Assembly: GCA_025024175.1 (NCBI GenBank)
Contig: QCXZ01000001.1
Coordinates: forward strand, 13,144,001 to 13,208,000
Origin: Rhyzopertha dominica
Lineage: Eukaryota > Arthropoda > Insecta > Coleoptera > Bostrichidae
Reading direction: 5' to 3'
Length of the DNA: 64,000 nucleotides
The translations under genes were made by a program, and so were the position numbers. The notes under the pieces were generated by a model. That model was not told the DNA's origin. It worked only from the letters and a program-made list of their open reading frames with translations, and searched no databases. Every line of letters begins with the position of its first letter. The stretch's first letter is position 1. Below are positions 35,919 through 47,964 of the stretch, one piece after another.

Positions 35919-36069
35919 TGTGGTATATTCCGCTGCTAAATATATTAAATGGGATTTCTTATAGGAGTTTTTCGATGTTTTTTGTACTCGGCTTATCTGG
36001 GATAGGCAGTTGGAAGAATAAACTCGTCAATAGAACATGCATTTTTAATTCCGTCCTCAGTACACCACA
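35919..36069 (+). repeat. 3' LTR (151 bp)
   Basis: Same length and TGTGG...CCACA ends as the 5' LTR, with one substitution near 36000. Confidence 0.95.
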
Positions 36070-38300
36070 AAAATAAATAATGTTATTTATTCAAGAAAAT
36101 GCTGGTCATTTTGATTACTTGTTATAACAAAGCAGTAAAATATTTTATCTGTTTATATTCATTAATGTATAAGCTTATATTTTCTCAAGTTTGCTGAATA
36201 ACCAAATTTAAGTAGTAATGTAAAAGTAACCTACGTTTAAAAGTCTGATTTTGCAGTACATTGCTTGCTTACTGTTTGTAACACTTCTATTTTCTTCATT
36301 ATGGAATCGATCTCCATGGTTCGTTCGCATTTTAGAGATCGATTCATAAACTTCAATATGTCTATTCAACATATTAATATTGTCCAATGCAGCTCACGTC
36401 TCTTTGCACAGTAAAAAATTTTATGGTGTAAAGCCAAAAAGTTAATGGTTAGCACATTTACACTGAAACTGGTGAAAGCCTGCGCAACTTGCCAAGCTGC
36501 TACTCGTAACTTTACCCCGCGCTGAATAAATAAATATTTTACACGAATAAAACGTAGAATTATACTAGTCGTACTATTGTTTTACTTTTTTCTAACTTTG
36601 GTGTAAATCTACTGAAAAGCGTGAAACGTTTACACATAATTGTGTAACTTTACGTCAACTTAGATGAATAGTTTACATGCAGCCGTATTATTTTACCTGT
36701 ACCTTGTAAACTCCACTTACTTGTTAGTTCTTGTAAGCAATAAAAGACATGCTAGTCGCTACTTGCAAAAATTGTTTATTTCTTTGCGGACTACCGGATT
36801 AGTCGATTCACGTTCACGCACCATTATAGAAGTGGATACCATGGTATCAATAAAATTCAAAACGAATGATATCACAAAATGGATATTAGTGGACACCACT
36901 TGCAGTTATTTAGACTGCATAAGCAGCAATAAAACTTATTGTATTATTAAAGTTTATTTGTTGTAATTACCAAACGTACATAGAACACCGTCATTTATTT
37001 AGGAATTACAAAAACTCTTTTAATTTGTATTTTTGTGTTTTTAACTGTTGAATGTATGTTTTATTTTCTTATTTTAATGTAATATGAATGTATTTTTATT
37101 TAAAAAGATAATAATGTATATTGTTTGGTGTACGACATGTATGTATTTATGTTTTTCTTGTAGTTATTTAGATAATAAAAAATAAACTTGTGTAACAAAG
37201 TATATTTTCGTTTTATTTTATTCCATTTCTTACCTGGATCATATTAGGAAAAACATCACTAATTTACATAAATCGAGATGCAATTTTCATAGCGGTAACT
37301 ATTATAGTATACGGTATGCTAAAGAAATAAAACTTTTGTGTTTTCTTTTATTTAGTATGACCAATTTATAACTTCTAATAGAAAGAAACATGTTTTATTA
37401 CTAGGAAGACTGTCTCGCGAATTGTGGTACGTATTTACTAAGCGCTTTAAAAAAAATTAAATTTGACAGTACAACCTGCAGTATGTACACCGTAACCGCG
37501 TAACGAAATTTACACTCATGTTTCGTGAACCTCCCAAATCGGAAGTGGTTAATTGAACCATTTTCAGTGTGGACTTATATAAACCACCTTTGGTGTTAAA
37601 TAATTTAGCACGTAATTTTTTTACTGTGTGGGCATCGTTTATAATAAACTTCACTTACTCTTCTTGAATTTTCCTTATTTGCATAGAATATTTCATGTTT
37701 TTCTGCAACGGTGTAAATTGATGCTTAGGCAACACTAACATAATGAAAACTAGCCGTTATCAACAGCTTTGGGTTTCATAGTCGCCTAGATTATTGTTTT
37801 AATTTTTCAATATTTTCTAATTTTGAGAAAAAAAGAAATATGAAATATCGTCAAAAACAAAAACGAAACTTTTTAGAAACAAGCAAGTCACCCTTCGATA
37901 CCGCGTAAAAATTCCCTTAAGAATGTGTTTACGCAATTTCAAAAAAATATATAAATAAAGAGTTATTTATTCACATTATTGAAGACTATAAAAATATGCA
38001 ACTTTTGCATATCTCACCGATCTCGAGATCGCAGTGGTGAACATCGAATTTTAATCTCCTCGTATAGACACACGTAGACATAAGTAACTTGAAAAGAGAA
38101 AAAATATATTGTTCAATACATTACCTATCGCTATTCTATCCACAACAAAGAGATCCACGGCTACAGAACCTCCACTATCCAAAAAGTAGCTAAATAAATA
38201 AGTTGCTCTGCCTGTAATACTTACTGTTACTTACAACCCCTTGACAAGACCTCGTTGTATAGGTAACAAAAATCGAAAATAAAAATTGCTAGTTATCAAT
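36070..38300. other. AT-rich spacer, no gene seen
   Basis: Frames at 36664-36966 (+, 100 codons) and 37457-37654 (-, 65 codons) show no family motif. The second has a somewhat protein-like Lys/Leu/Thr-rich middle and could be a decayed piece of an unknown element, but nothing more can be said. Confidence 0.35.
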
Positions 38301-38537
38301 ATTTGTATTAGGTATACGAGGGTGAATGCTTTCAGCGTCCATAAATTAAGATAATATTTTGTCGGATAGATCACTGTCTCTTGAAAACACTGACAAAAAG
38401 TTAATAGTCTGACGTTTCGATTACACCTGTAATCTTTGTCAAAGACGAAGAACCTCAAAATTTGCCTGACACAAGTTCAGTGTTTTCAAGAGACAGCGAT
38501 CTATCCGACAAAATATTATCTTAATTTGTATTAGGTA
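38301..38537. mobile_element. Fold-back retroposed element with 14-bp target duplication
   Basis: Arms at 38343-38393 and 38477-38527 are inverted copies at 50 of 51 positions, around an 83-base loop. The whole is flanked by the direct repeat ATTTGTATTAGGTA (38301-38314 and 38524-38537; the right copy overlaps the last bases of the arm). Such a long duplication is typical of retroposition rather than cut-and-paste. The loop carries a hammerhead-like motif on the minus strand (38411-38442). I infer an end-derived Penelope-like insertion. Confidence 0.65.
38411..38442 (-). ncRNA. Hammerhead-like motif in the fold-back loop
   Basis: On the minus strand: TTGACAA (degenerate CTGANGA), A, GATTAC, AGGT loop, GTAATC (six perfect pairs), GAAA, CGTC. 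GTCT before and AGAC after can form a four-pair stem I. Three changes in the first core strand make activity doubtful. Confidence 0.4.
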
Positions 38538-38539
38538 GT

Positions 38540-40140
38540 TAGGCAACCTTGCTATGGATTTGAGAACGAACGCTGCGAGTGTTAATCTGTTTCGGAGGTT
38601 CGATAGTAGACACCATTTTTTTATCTCTCAACTTTTAATGTAGAAAATTACCGCTTGCTGGGCTGCTAAATAGATCTAATTGGACGGATTTTATTATCAA
38701 ATTGCTAATATTTTCGGTGATGCAACGATCCAATTTAAATCGATAAAGCAATTATCTTCTGATTTTTAATAACAACCATAAGTTATCCGTAACGATCTCC
38801 ACTTCATTAGTTCCAGTTGCCAAATCTTTTCAGGATACAACAATTTATGCCTTAAAATATCACGAAGAGTGGCCGCCCACCAAGAGAAATTTGGTTCACT
38901 AAAATTCGTTCTGTTATTCGACTAGTGTAGAAAGCATTCAACTGGTTCACATCCGTAACAATATCTGTTGAAACAGGCATATTTGCGTTATCCTACGATA
39001 ATGAAGTGTATTCTTCCAGACGAGAGGTGTTTACCGGTGCACCGGTACCTACGCGAAACGTTCTCTATTTAATTAACAAAAGATGAGTTCTTTCAGTTTC
39101 ACGTCGAATATTTTACATTCGATCAATTACTTTTCAATTATTTTTTTCGGACAGTTATAAATCGCGGTTTTGCCCGCAGTGATTTGAACGCTGCGTTACG
39201 AAATAAACCTGACGGAAAGTGAATCTATTGAAAGTTTGAGGTCTAGTTAGTATTAGCACAATTACCCAAAAGGCTAACGGTATAATAACAAAATTTAATT
39301 TGGTACGTCAGTTTGATAAAGTGCATGTAATTGAGAAAATTTCTCAGTATGGCAGGTGGTCTTATTATGTGGGTCAGCATCAGGCGATAATAGAAATGGA
39401 CTTGACTTTATAACATTTCAACGCTGTAAAAAATTAGCTAACGTTTAATGCCTATCATTGTTAATGAGGCAGTATTTTTCCCCAGTGAATTGTTACATAT
39501 AATTATTTCTTTGATTAGTAAACCATTCAAATCCGGTATAGGTATAAAAATTTATCATATAAAATATAATTGCGCACTATACATTCTGAGAGAAATAACA
39601 AAAAGGTGACACTTTCAATATTACTTGCTTATATTCATAACGAATATAATGTTCGCGGTTATGATATAAGCCATAACGCGGATGAGTTTGCACTACACAC
39701 AACAAGGCCCCTGTTGTTTCTAGATTCTTCCAAATCCAATGCGCGATAGAAGCAATACTTATAAAGGCCAAATAAATTCGTATTTAGTAGCTTTTTTCAG
39801 GGAGGTGTCTTACAATAGTAGCTGTATGTATCCTATGTAATAATATTAAAATCTGCTCGATATTTAGGTTTAAAAAAAGTTGTAACAAACGTATGTGAAA
39901 CTCCCGGCAGGGAATTTATTTCCTTTTTTTCAAAAACTCCCTAAAACAGCAAAAAATGATGTCTATGTTATCAAAGTTTTATAATTTTGTGTTTGTAATT
40001 TACGGTGATTCTAAGGCTAGTTTAAATAAATCACTGTGTAATTACTTTATTTCCAAGCATTTGCAAGCCTAAAAGTGCGTCTGGCTGTTGTCGCCATCTA
40101 GCGCTGTATACTGCATTCCCGTTCGACCACAGTGGACGTG
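38540..40140. other. Spacer with a perfect palindrome
   Basis: No gene or element recognised. TACCGGTGCACCGGTA at 39032-39047 is a perfect 16-base palindrome containing two ACCGGT words. TCGCCATCTAGCG at 40091-40103 resembles a CTCF-type word. Confidence 0.4.
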
Positions 40141-40145
40141 TGATA

Positions 40146-40507
40146 CAGGGTTTCTATAAATGATTCGTGCAACGCGGGCGGCGTTGATTTCTGAATTCTT
40201 TGTGCCGCCTTTTTAGAACTGCTGCCAAGCTACAATATGCACGGCGATAGTAGTAGTTGCGGATCAATGTCACACTACAGCTCCGAAATGTGGGCTTTCT
40301 GCTACCTTAAAATTAATTATCCCACAAAATACTACAGAATATGTTGAAAATACACACTCCCAGGCGTTTTCTCATATTAAAATATATCAACTAATTCAAA
40401 AATCGATAGATGACAGGTATACGTCACTTTTCTGAGAGGCGGCCAATTGATTTAATCGATAATTTCCATAAGCGCCCTGGACGCATGAATCATTTATAGA
40501 AACCCTA
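40146..40507 (-). mobile_element. TA-flanked MITE, family A copy 3 (362 bp)
   Basis: A full-length copy in reverse orientation relative to copy 1. It starts CAGGGTTTCTATAAATGA, and the right end is the inverse of (T)AGGGTTTCTATAAATGA with the last G changed to A. TA flanks both sides. It contains all landmarks (GGCGGC, GGAGCTGTAGTGTGAC inverse, and the GAGAGGCGGC inverse). No coding. Confidence 0.85.
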
Positions 40508-40509
40508 TA

Positions 40510-43500
40510 TATTGGTGATAAGCAGGAAAGAATTTTCTATCGCGTATTCATAGGTTATATTTTCTATTGTTGCACCTGTTTGGACAATAATGAACGAAAG
40601 GGAGATTGTCGAAAAGGTAGTAACAGCATTAACTAGCATCGGTATTCTAGGAAAGGGCTTGTTTATTGCTTTATTCTTTAATCCATGCGCTTGCATGGTA
40701 TTAATACTTATATAATATGGTATGTCATACCGAGGGTCAATAAAGTAAGAAGAAACCCTGAAACAGGTAACTTAAGATTTACAAAAGGTTTATTTCGAGA
40801 CGATTGAAACAACAGTTTGTTACCATAGCGAAGATATGAAGGCATAATTTAATAGAGCCATACCTGTATGCATTTTTGGTGTCATTCGAGTCCTTATTGT
40901 CTGAGGAATTTAAAGGAGTTTAAAATGAGAGCTTGAATCTCTATTCAATACCGACGGCGAGATTACAAGAATATTGTAAATATCTGTCTGGATATTGGCG
41001 CACGCGGTAATGCTTCGCATTTGAGAACTACATAAATTAGATACTTGGTACTAATAGCGACCTGCTTTCATATCTTTATAGTGCCACTGGCGCGTGATTC
41101 ATGCTCTCCGTGCATTAAATTTCATGGTGTGTATATCTTCATTAAGCAACCATATAGTTCTGCACCTTGTTGTAGGTGTTTTCGCACCGTGCTAAACGGT
41201 TTCTCATGTTCTTTTGCTGCTGCGCCCGTTTCCGCTAGACAAAAGCCGCCCGCTAAAGAAATGTATCGGCATATATCTGTTTGTAAAAAAGAAACCATTA
41301 TATTCAGCTATTAGTCACGTAGCGCTAGTTCTTGCACACAGAACGATTGACTCTGGTATTATCATTTCGCTACATACTGAACGCCCATGTGATCGTAAAA
41401 TTTCATCCAATATTTTAAAAAGGGGTAATGCTTGAAGAGGTGCTAAACAAGAAACAGTAAGCGACCTTTTGAAAACTTATAAAATATATATCCAAGAAAA
41501 AGCTGTAACAGTGCAACTTTGCATGAAAGTGTATTACTTCAGGCTAGATTACAGAAAGATTAGAGAAAGCGATAACTTTAATAGAAGAGTTCACGGTATA
41601 CCTACCTTTCAATACACTTAAATTGATTAGGTATACAGATATATTTACTGCATCCTGGTGCTTCAAAAGTAGAAGTTATAATTCGGAAGAAGCATATTAA
41701 GCACATCTACCAAAAACTTGCAACTTTCGAACAGATAATAATAAAATAAGAAGGGAAAGAATTCATCGCGGATTCAAAACATTATTGAACTTAGTTGTTT
41801 TAGTTCGATCAGATTAAGTCCAAATCATTCAAATTTTGATTTGGTCGCTCACGATAAGACATCTACTCGAAATGCAATTATTTATGTAATAAATTGAGCG
41901 ATCGTTAAATGGTTCAATTAATCAGTTGAAAAAATTGAAATACAGGCATTACATCGTAGCATAGTATAATAGGAAGGGGGGAGAGGCAAAGCAAATAGCA
42001 ATGCTTTACTAAGCTGTCTTATTAAATCATTGTCATATTATATTTTAAAATAAGGTGTTTAATATTATCAAGTACAGTTATAACATGAATTTCCTCCAGG
42101 ACACCATAAGCAAACACTTACTACAAAGTACTTAGTACAATATGGTATTGGTATGACGAATACTGAGTAACTTATGTTATAAAAATAAACAACTTGTCAT
42201 ACCTTATCATGAAGGTTTTAAGAATTAAAATGTGTTTTTTTTCTGGTTCTGCTTTACTAGAACTTCACCCATTTGAATCAAGTTAATTCGTAAAACTACT
42301 GAAGTTAATTTCAGAAATTTTCTATACAGTAACGTATATTTGGTAATTGAATTGAATACATTTATTTTTTATTAATATGCGATATAGTTGCGTTCAAATT
42401 GTAAAATCTCGCTTTTGCGAATAAAATTTTTAATTAATTATGGATGCCAACAATCTTTAACGAGCAAACTTCTAAATATTAACGTCCTATTTTAAGTAAT
42501 AACCTAATCCAGTGATTGACACTGTGCAGTAGTGATAAGTGGAAGTAATTTAGTTTGACATTATTCAGCGTGAAGTTGCTTTATCCAGAAACAATTTTTT
42601 TAAATTATTGTCAAATTTATCTAACCAATCATATTGGAAAAACATACTCTAGTGATAAAGTTTTATGCGCTAACCCTTTAAACCCCAAGAACTTTTACTT
42701 CTACCAATAATTCCAGGATCTTCTATTTCGTCTTCCACTGTCGCGAATTTGCTTAAAGGCGAAAATTTTTCTAGTCATTTATTGAAAGACTTGAATTCTA
42801 CCAGTTGCAAATTTTGCGCGAAGTTTCCAATGATATTTCCATGATTAAATATTAATAAGTGCTTCCCGCTATGCAAAACCAGTTAATTACTATTTGAAGC
42901 ACAGCCAATACTGTTTGAAAAAATTTCCTTTCTGTTTTCCACTACCCCCTCCTTCATACAGTTTCTTTTCAAACTAACTCTTAATCAATCTGCTGGTGGG
43001 CTACAACTTGTGCCTTTTCTATTCCCAATTTCCTAACCAATTTCCTAACAACAAATGAACTAATTTATAGTTCGCATACACCAGCGGTAAGTCACATGCA
43101 ACAAGCATCCAAATATCATAAAAAAATAATGTAAAGAATTCTTATAAATTTATATCGTCCAAATCGTAAATTAGAAAAAGATACAAAGATGTACTAGTAC
43201 CCACCACTGCAGGCTACAGCTTGTGTAGCTAATGTCTATCAATAATTATTTGTGAAATATCTTTTTGAGAGGTTGATACTATTTTATCGTTTATAGTATA
43301 ATTTATCAATATATTTAGAAAGCAAGGTTGTAGTTTTCTGCTTATATAGATAACTAATCAGACATGTTTAAGTAACATGTGCGAAAAATATGTGTCTAGT
43401 TTTGCGAAATAATAATAATATTAGCATCTAACATCTGTATTTGATCACCTAGTAATTAATGGAACAATAATTTAGTTTCTAGTGCGACTCCGCTGCTGCT

Positions 43501-45230
43501 TTACTACTACATTACTCATCTCTGTAAACGTCATGATCTGCAAACAATCCTAGATTATTCAACCAATACCTCCAGACACAGCTAAATACTATAATAAGCC
43601 TCAAGCTTGCTTATTCTTATATAATCAACACTATAAAAAAGAACAGTAGAGCTGTATCTGCTACAATTGCGTAACATAAATATCCGCTAAGAACTAACCA
43701 TCCACGGGTCACTAGATTCGGATATTGGTCAACTTTCCAAGTCGTGGGTGATATTTCAGGATTTTAGCGTGCCAATTAACTTGTCGAACGCGGCGTTTTT
43801 AATTGAGTCATGGCCATCTTAGATATCCTCAAGTGAACTGAAATGGGTCCATTAATACCAGGTTTAGATATCAGCACCTGAACTGAACCCGATGGCGAGC
43901 AAATGAGTGGAATTTAAATTGTGGTACAGAGGCAAAACAACCTGCTGTTTTATAGCCTGATTTAATGCTTTCGTAATCGTAAATCTTCTATTATTGGGAC
44001 CTTTCGAAACCCTATGGAATAGTAGGTACCCTAGTAAAATTAAGATTTGTATTACCTTAGTCTATTTGCAAAACATTGATTAGTTAGAAAAAAGCGTTTC
44101 GTGCGAAAGATATAAATTGATCAACCACCTACTATTGAAATTACTCAGTTATCTAAAATTGGTACACATAAAACTTTAAAATTATAAAAAAATGAATTCG
44201 TTTACCTTGTCTTTTATTTTAATTCATATGTCAGCTTGATATTCAAATTCAGCATTCCCTCTAAAATTGATTTTCGTTCTAATTTGTTTCCTATGGGTGT
44301 AAGTAATTTATTTTCACTTTTTTTCTGTTGATCTCTAACATTACCTCATCCGCGCGTATAATTTAGGCAGGTCATTTAAATATGAACCTTATGTTAAAGA
44401 GTCCAATGGATAGCCTTCTACCTTCTCCCGCAATAAGAAGACAATTAAATGATTAGGACATACTGAACGCTCTTCTTACGATCAACGCGTCAGCATTTTC
44501 TGCTGTCTGTTAAACGAGAAAATCTGATTTTATATTTCGACTGAGAACATTTATGACAATAATGTACGTGATTTTAAATATTTGTTGCTCGTACAGCGAA
44601 AAATAATTGAATCGATAGCGAGTAAAGTAAAATATAGGTAGTTAACGGGTAGTTACCAAAAATTCTCCACATTTTATTTAAAAACTATNTATTAAGAAAA
44701 AAGCATTTAGACAAAAATCGTATAGAATCGTAAAGAATTTAGTTCTCTGCCAGGCCGCAAGTCTGGTATTTTGTTTAGCTCATAAAACTTATGCATAACT
44801 ACGAATTTCCAAAACTCCAGCATTAATTTGGACTAAAAGTGGACACCATCTTTCTAATTTCAATCACAATCACAGATAAATAAGGTACCTACTGCGGGTA
44901 AAAATGCTGTACTTAACGAAAATCTGGTCTAGTTTCTCTGTTATAAACAGTTAGAATTGATTTCTTTACTGCAGACATTATAAGTGGTATACTTGGAAAA
45001 AGCAACGAATCTTTGATGGCTACAGGTTGCCGTTTACAATAGATAAATTAAAATGCTTTTTAGGACACGTTTCGTTTAAAGCAAGGCTGAAATGCCTTAG
45101 GGTTGGAGGAGAAATGTCTCAAGATTAAATAGGTAGATGGCAAGACCTTGAAAAAAATGAAAACGCAAAAAAATATATTCTGAAGATAAAAACAAATTAT
45201 TAATATCATAAAAAACCGCTGCAAATTGAA
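40510..45230. other. Long AT-rich spacer, no gene seen
   Basis: About 4.7 kb with only short unrecognised frames (for example 41045-41314 and 41214-41435, overlapping). The stretch at 43690-43920 is GC-richer and free of repeat hallmarks. Nothing further can be supported. Confidence 0.4.
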
Positions 45231-45236
45231 ACAATA

Positions 45237-46047
45237 CTTCCACATCCAACTGTCAAAATGACATTTACGTTTTTATTTCTTATACTATATGATTAGTAAT
45301 CAGATTTTGAGCATTGTTTCTCTCTACACATTTTTCCAAAGACAAACGGTCCTCGTGATATTAGCAAAAATACATAAATTTCTAAAACCGTTTTTTCCAA
45401 ATAACTGAAAAGTTATTAACTTTACAAAAAATTACAAGAGTGTTTTCCGATCAGAAATTTGATTTTCTATTAATACCAAAATTTAAAGAAATCGTACGAA
45501 ATGGGTCCAAAATACGTTTTTGGAAGTATTTCGGAAATGACACTTTTTGTAAGAAATTTTATTTCCTACCTGAAAGTATTTTCATTTTTTTTTATATATT
45601 AAATATATTGGGAGATATTTAGGAAAAACCGTTTTCTTTAAGTGACGCTTTTTTGCTAATATCTTCTAAACAATTTGCTGCACCGAAAATTTATAAGGAC
45701 GAATGATACGCGCAGGTATACTACTAATTACATACTAAAACGAAAAAAAAATAAAAATTCGGCCCCTTGCCAATTCCCTACTTAACCCAAATAGGTCGCT
45801 GCGGGTAGTTGAGATTTATACGTTTGCCAAATTTCAATTTCATATATTAAGCCTTTCGAAAGTTATCGTGTCCACAAACAAAACCACAAACACACAGACA
45901 CGCAAACACACCGACACACATACAAGAATTTTTTTTGCTCAAATTTAGTTTTTTTACCTTTTCGACCATTTTAAAGCGAATGAGCAAATAAAAAATTTTG
46001 AAAATGTTTTTAGCGATACAATACTTCCCATCCGTTGGATGTGGAAG
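45237..46047. mobile_element. Non-autonomous TIR element (811 bp) with TA duplication
   Basis: The left end CTTCCACATCCAAC (45237-45250) is the exact inverse of GTTGGATGTGGAAG at 46034-46047. TA abuts each end (45235-45236 and 46048-46049). The right end also folds on itself (ACTTCCCATCC-GT-TGGATGTGGAAGT). The interior has only a 60-codon chance frame, a CACACAGACACGC-type tract near 45890-45925 and short A/T runs. It is likely mobilised by a Tc1/mariner-type enzyme supplied elsewhere. Confidence 0.75.
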
Positions 46048-46049
46048 TA

Positions 46050-46595
46050 ATTAACATAAAAGTAACATTAGATGACAACATTCAGGAACAATGGAAATGG
46101 TATNTTNGTAGGTAGGTATATATTAAAAACTTTNTTATTGAGTGCTTTCTTGGCATCTTTCCACGCGCATTGCACCGATTAGAGTTTACATATGGAATAC
46201 GGAGGCAAGATTCATGCAGTCATTTTTCAATCATCTTTTACTATAGCTTCTAGGTGCTCAATGCAATCGTCATCAACATTCTCTTTAACGTTGCTCTCCG
46301 TGTTCTTCTTTTTTTGACTCTTACTTTTGTCATTATTTCTGGTGTTCTTTTCCTCGTCATATATTTTGTAACGACCGACGTCTCATTTTTCTTTGGAATT
46401 TCTTGTTGGAATCAGACAGATTCATCGATTCATTTTGTGAAGGCTTTTATTGTTGCATAGGGTGTGGTAATGAGAGCCCACAGCACTGAAGCTTCAGCTT
46501 ATATACCCTTAATACCTTCTACGAGGTATGTTACTCCATTAATCTTGTATTCCCAATAAATTTTAGCATAGAGCCCGCGGGTGCTGTGCAATATC
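46050..46595. other. Spacer, nothing recognised
   Basis: N bases at 46104-46134. The 68-codon frame at 46254-46460 is Phe/Val-rich and not recognisable. Confidence 0.35.
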
Positions 46596-46599
46596 CTCA

Positions 46600-47963
46600 G
46601 GTTCCGCAAATGGACTCTAAAGAAACGTCGTCTTTTTCTCCATGAGTGCTGGGTTGTGAAGACTTAATAAAGATGGATGGATGGATTCTACTTGCAAGGT
46701 CGGGGTCATCGGGTGTAAAGCTGGGATCTGCAAGAAGTTTGTTACTAATTTTTTGCACCATGGTTTTCTTTCCCGTTGCTGTCATTATTTAGAAAAAAAC
46801 CACAAACGTGCAGTTATCACCTCTCCCCAAAAATTCTCCTATTTCAGGAGAAGAGTTGTCACTTGCGAGAGTGCTGTAAGTTGTTGGTTCGTCCAACCCC
46901 ACTACTGCCATCAGAAATCTGGGAAAAAATAATCTGCAACGATATTTCGATTTAGACATAAATTCTTGTAGCGAAAAATCTAGGAATCCCATTTTGGACA
47001 ATTCTTGCTTTATTCCAAACATTTCCAGTCAGTTTTGCCTACTATGTCTCTGTTGATTACCTTTTCTTTGTTGACAAACATGGTTCTCTTGTTTATAACT
47101 CCTTCAATGGTTTAAAAAATTTAATGGTCCAAGGGCTGCAACGCTTTATTCGTGTAGCTAGGTAGACAAAGAATAATTGTCATTTTTTCTGCTACATTTA
47201 ACAACTCAGAGTTGTTTCAATGTGGCGCATGCCCGTCCAATATTAACAAGACTTTTTTCTGGGAATGCAAACTTCTTTAATCCACTTGAGGAACAGTTCT
47301 GCGTTTGTATACGCCTTTTTCTTCATGTAGAGATCAGAATCTGGGTGTAGTCCCTCTGATTTGTAGCAGAATTTTTTTACACCTTCCATTATTAGCACTG
47401 GGGGAAGAAATGTGCCTTCGGCATTTACACAAACAAAAGGGAATGCGGATTGGCGATTTTCTTTTGATGCAGGGTTATGGATGCATTTACTTCCTTCGGT
47501 AGCAACTACATTTCCGACCTTATTTATTAATTGAATACCTGTATCGACCATACATTAAAAATTTGCTGTTCATGCCTTGGCGCAAGCTTTTTCGTAAAGA
47601 AAGTTCGAGGCATCTTTCCCTAAACGATCTAAACCAATTCATCCCAGCTCCTTCTTTATTCACACCTTTTTTACACCAAATATGCCTTTGCTCCCAATTC
47701 ACTTTGCAAAATTATAAGCAATAAAACGCTGAATGTGAAGAGCTAAACGTTTTCATTTTTATTTCCTAGGTGTGGGTGTTTCCCAAGAGTTAGTTTTTGT
47801 GTATTATTCATTTGAACCGCTCTCTGTGCAGTTCTGCTTGTAATATTGAATGTTTACTAGCTTTATTGATACCTAATTTCTTTTTGACGCTTGCAGTACC
47901 TTTTCTAAGTTTCTCTTTTGAATAACTTGGCCTGTTTGATATTCTTGTAGATTTTTGTGGCAT
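46600..47963 (-). pseudogene. pogo/Tigger-type transposase pseudogene
   Basis: Decayed transposase of the pogo group (DDE_1 fold with an N-terminal psq-like helix-turn-helix). It starts with ATG at 47963-47961. The first 50 codons hold INKASKHSI, the recognition-helix wording of this HTH. Then come GMNWFRSF and ELSLRK (about 47640-47580), the first catalytic region VDTGIQLINK (from 47551), VVATEGSK and FLPPVLIM, and the second Asp in LDGHAPH (47220-47237). The third Asp lies in LPSYTNKALQPLD (about 47123-47160). At least three frameshifts and several stops separate these. A C-terminal tail is traceable to about 46600 with falling confidence. No pair of inverted ends could be fixed. Confidence 0.85.
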
Positions 47964-47964
47964 C

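Larger units (their letters stand above)
31571..36069 (+). mobile_element. Gypsy LTR retrotransposon, nearly intact (4499 bp)
   Basis: Order: LTR (151 bp), leader, one long gag-pol frame with gag, protease, RT, RNase H and integrase, polypurine tract, LTR. Integrase lying after RNase H identifies the Gypsy group. There is no envelope frame between the integrase end (35866) and the polypurine tract, so it would move only inside cells. The LTRs differ at one of 151 positions, so the insertion is recent. Flanks are AAAAC before and AAAAT after, an imperfect match for the expected 4-5 bp target duplication. One frameshift in integrase is the only break seen. Confidence 0.95.

Noticed and set aside
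31571..36069. Endogenous retrovirus with an envelope gene
   Set aside because: Only about 50 bp separate the integrase stop from the polypurine tract; no envelope frame exists.
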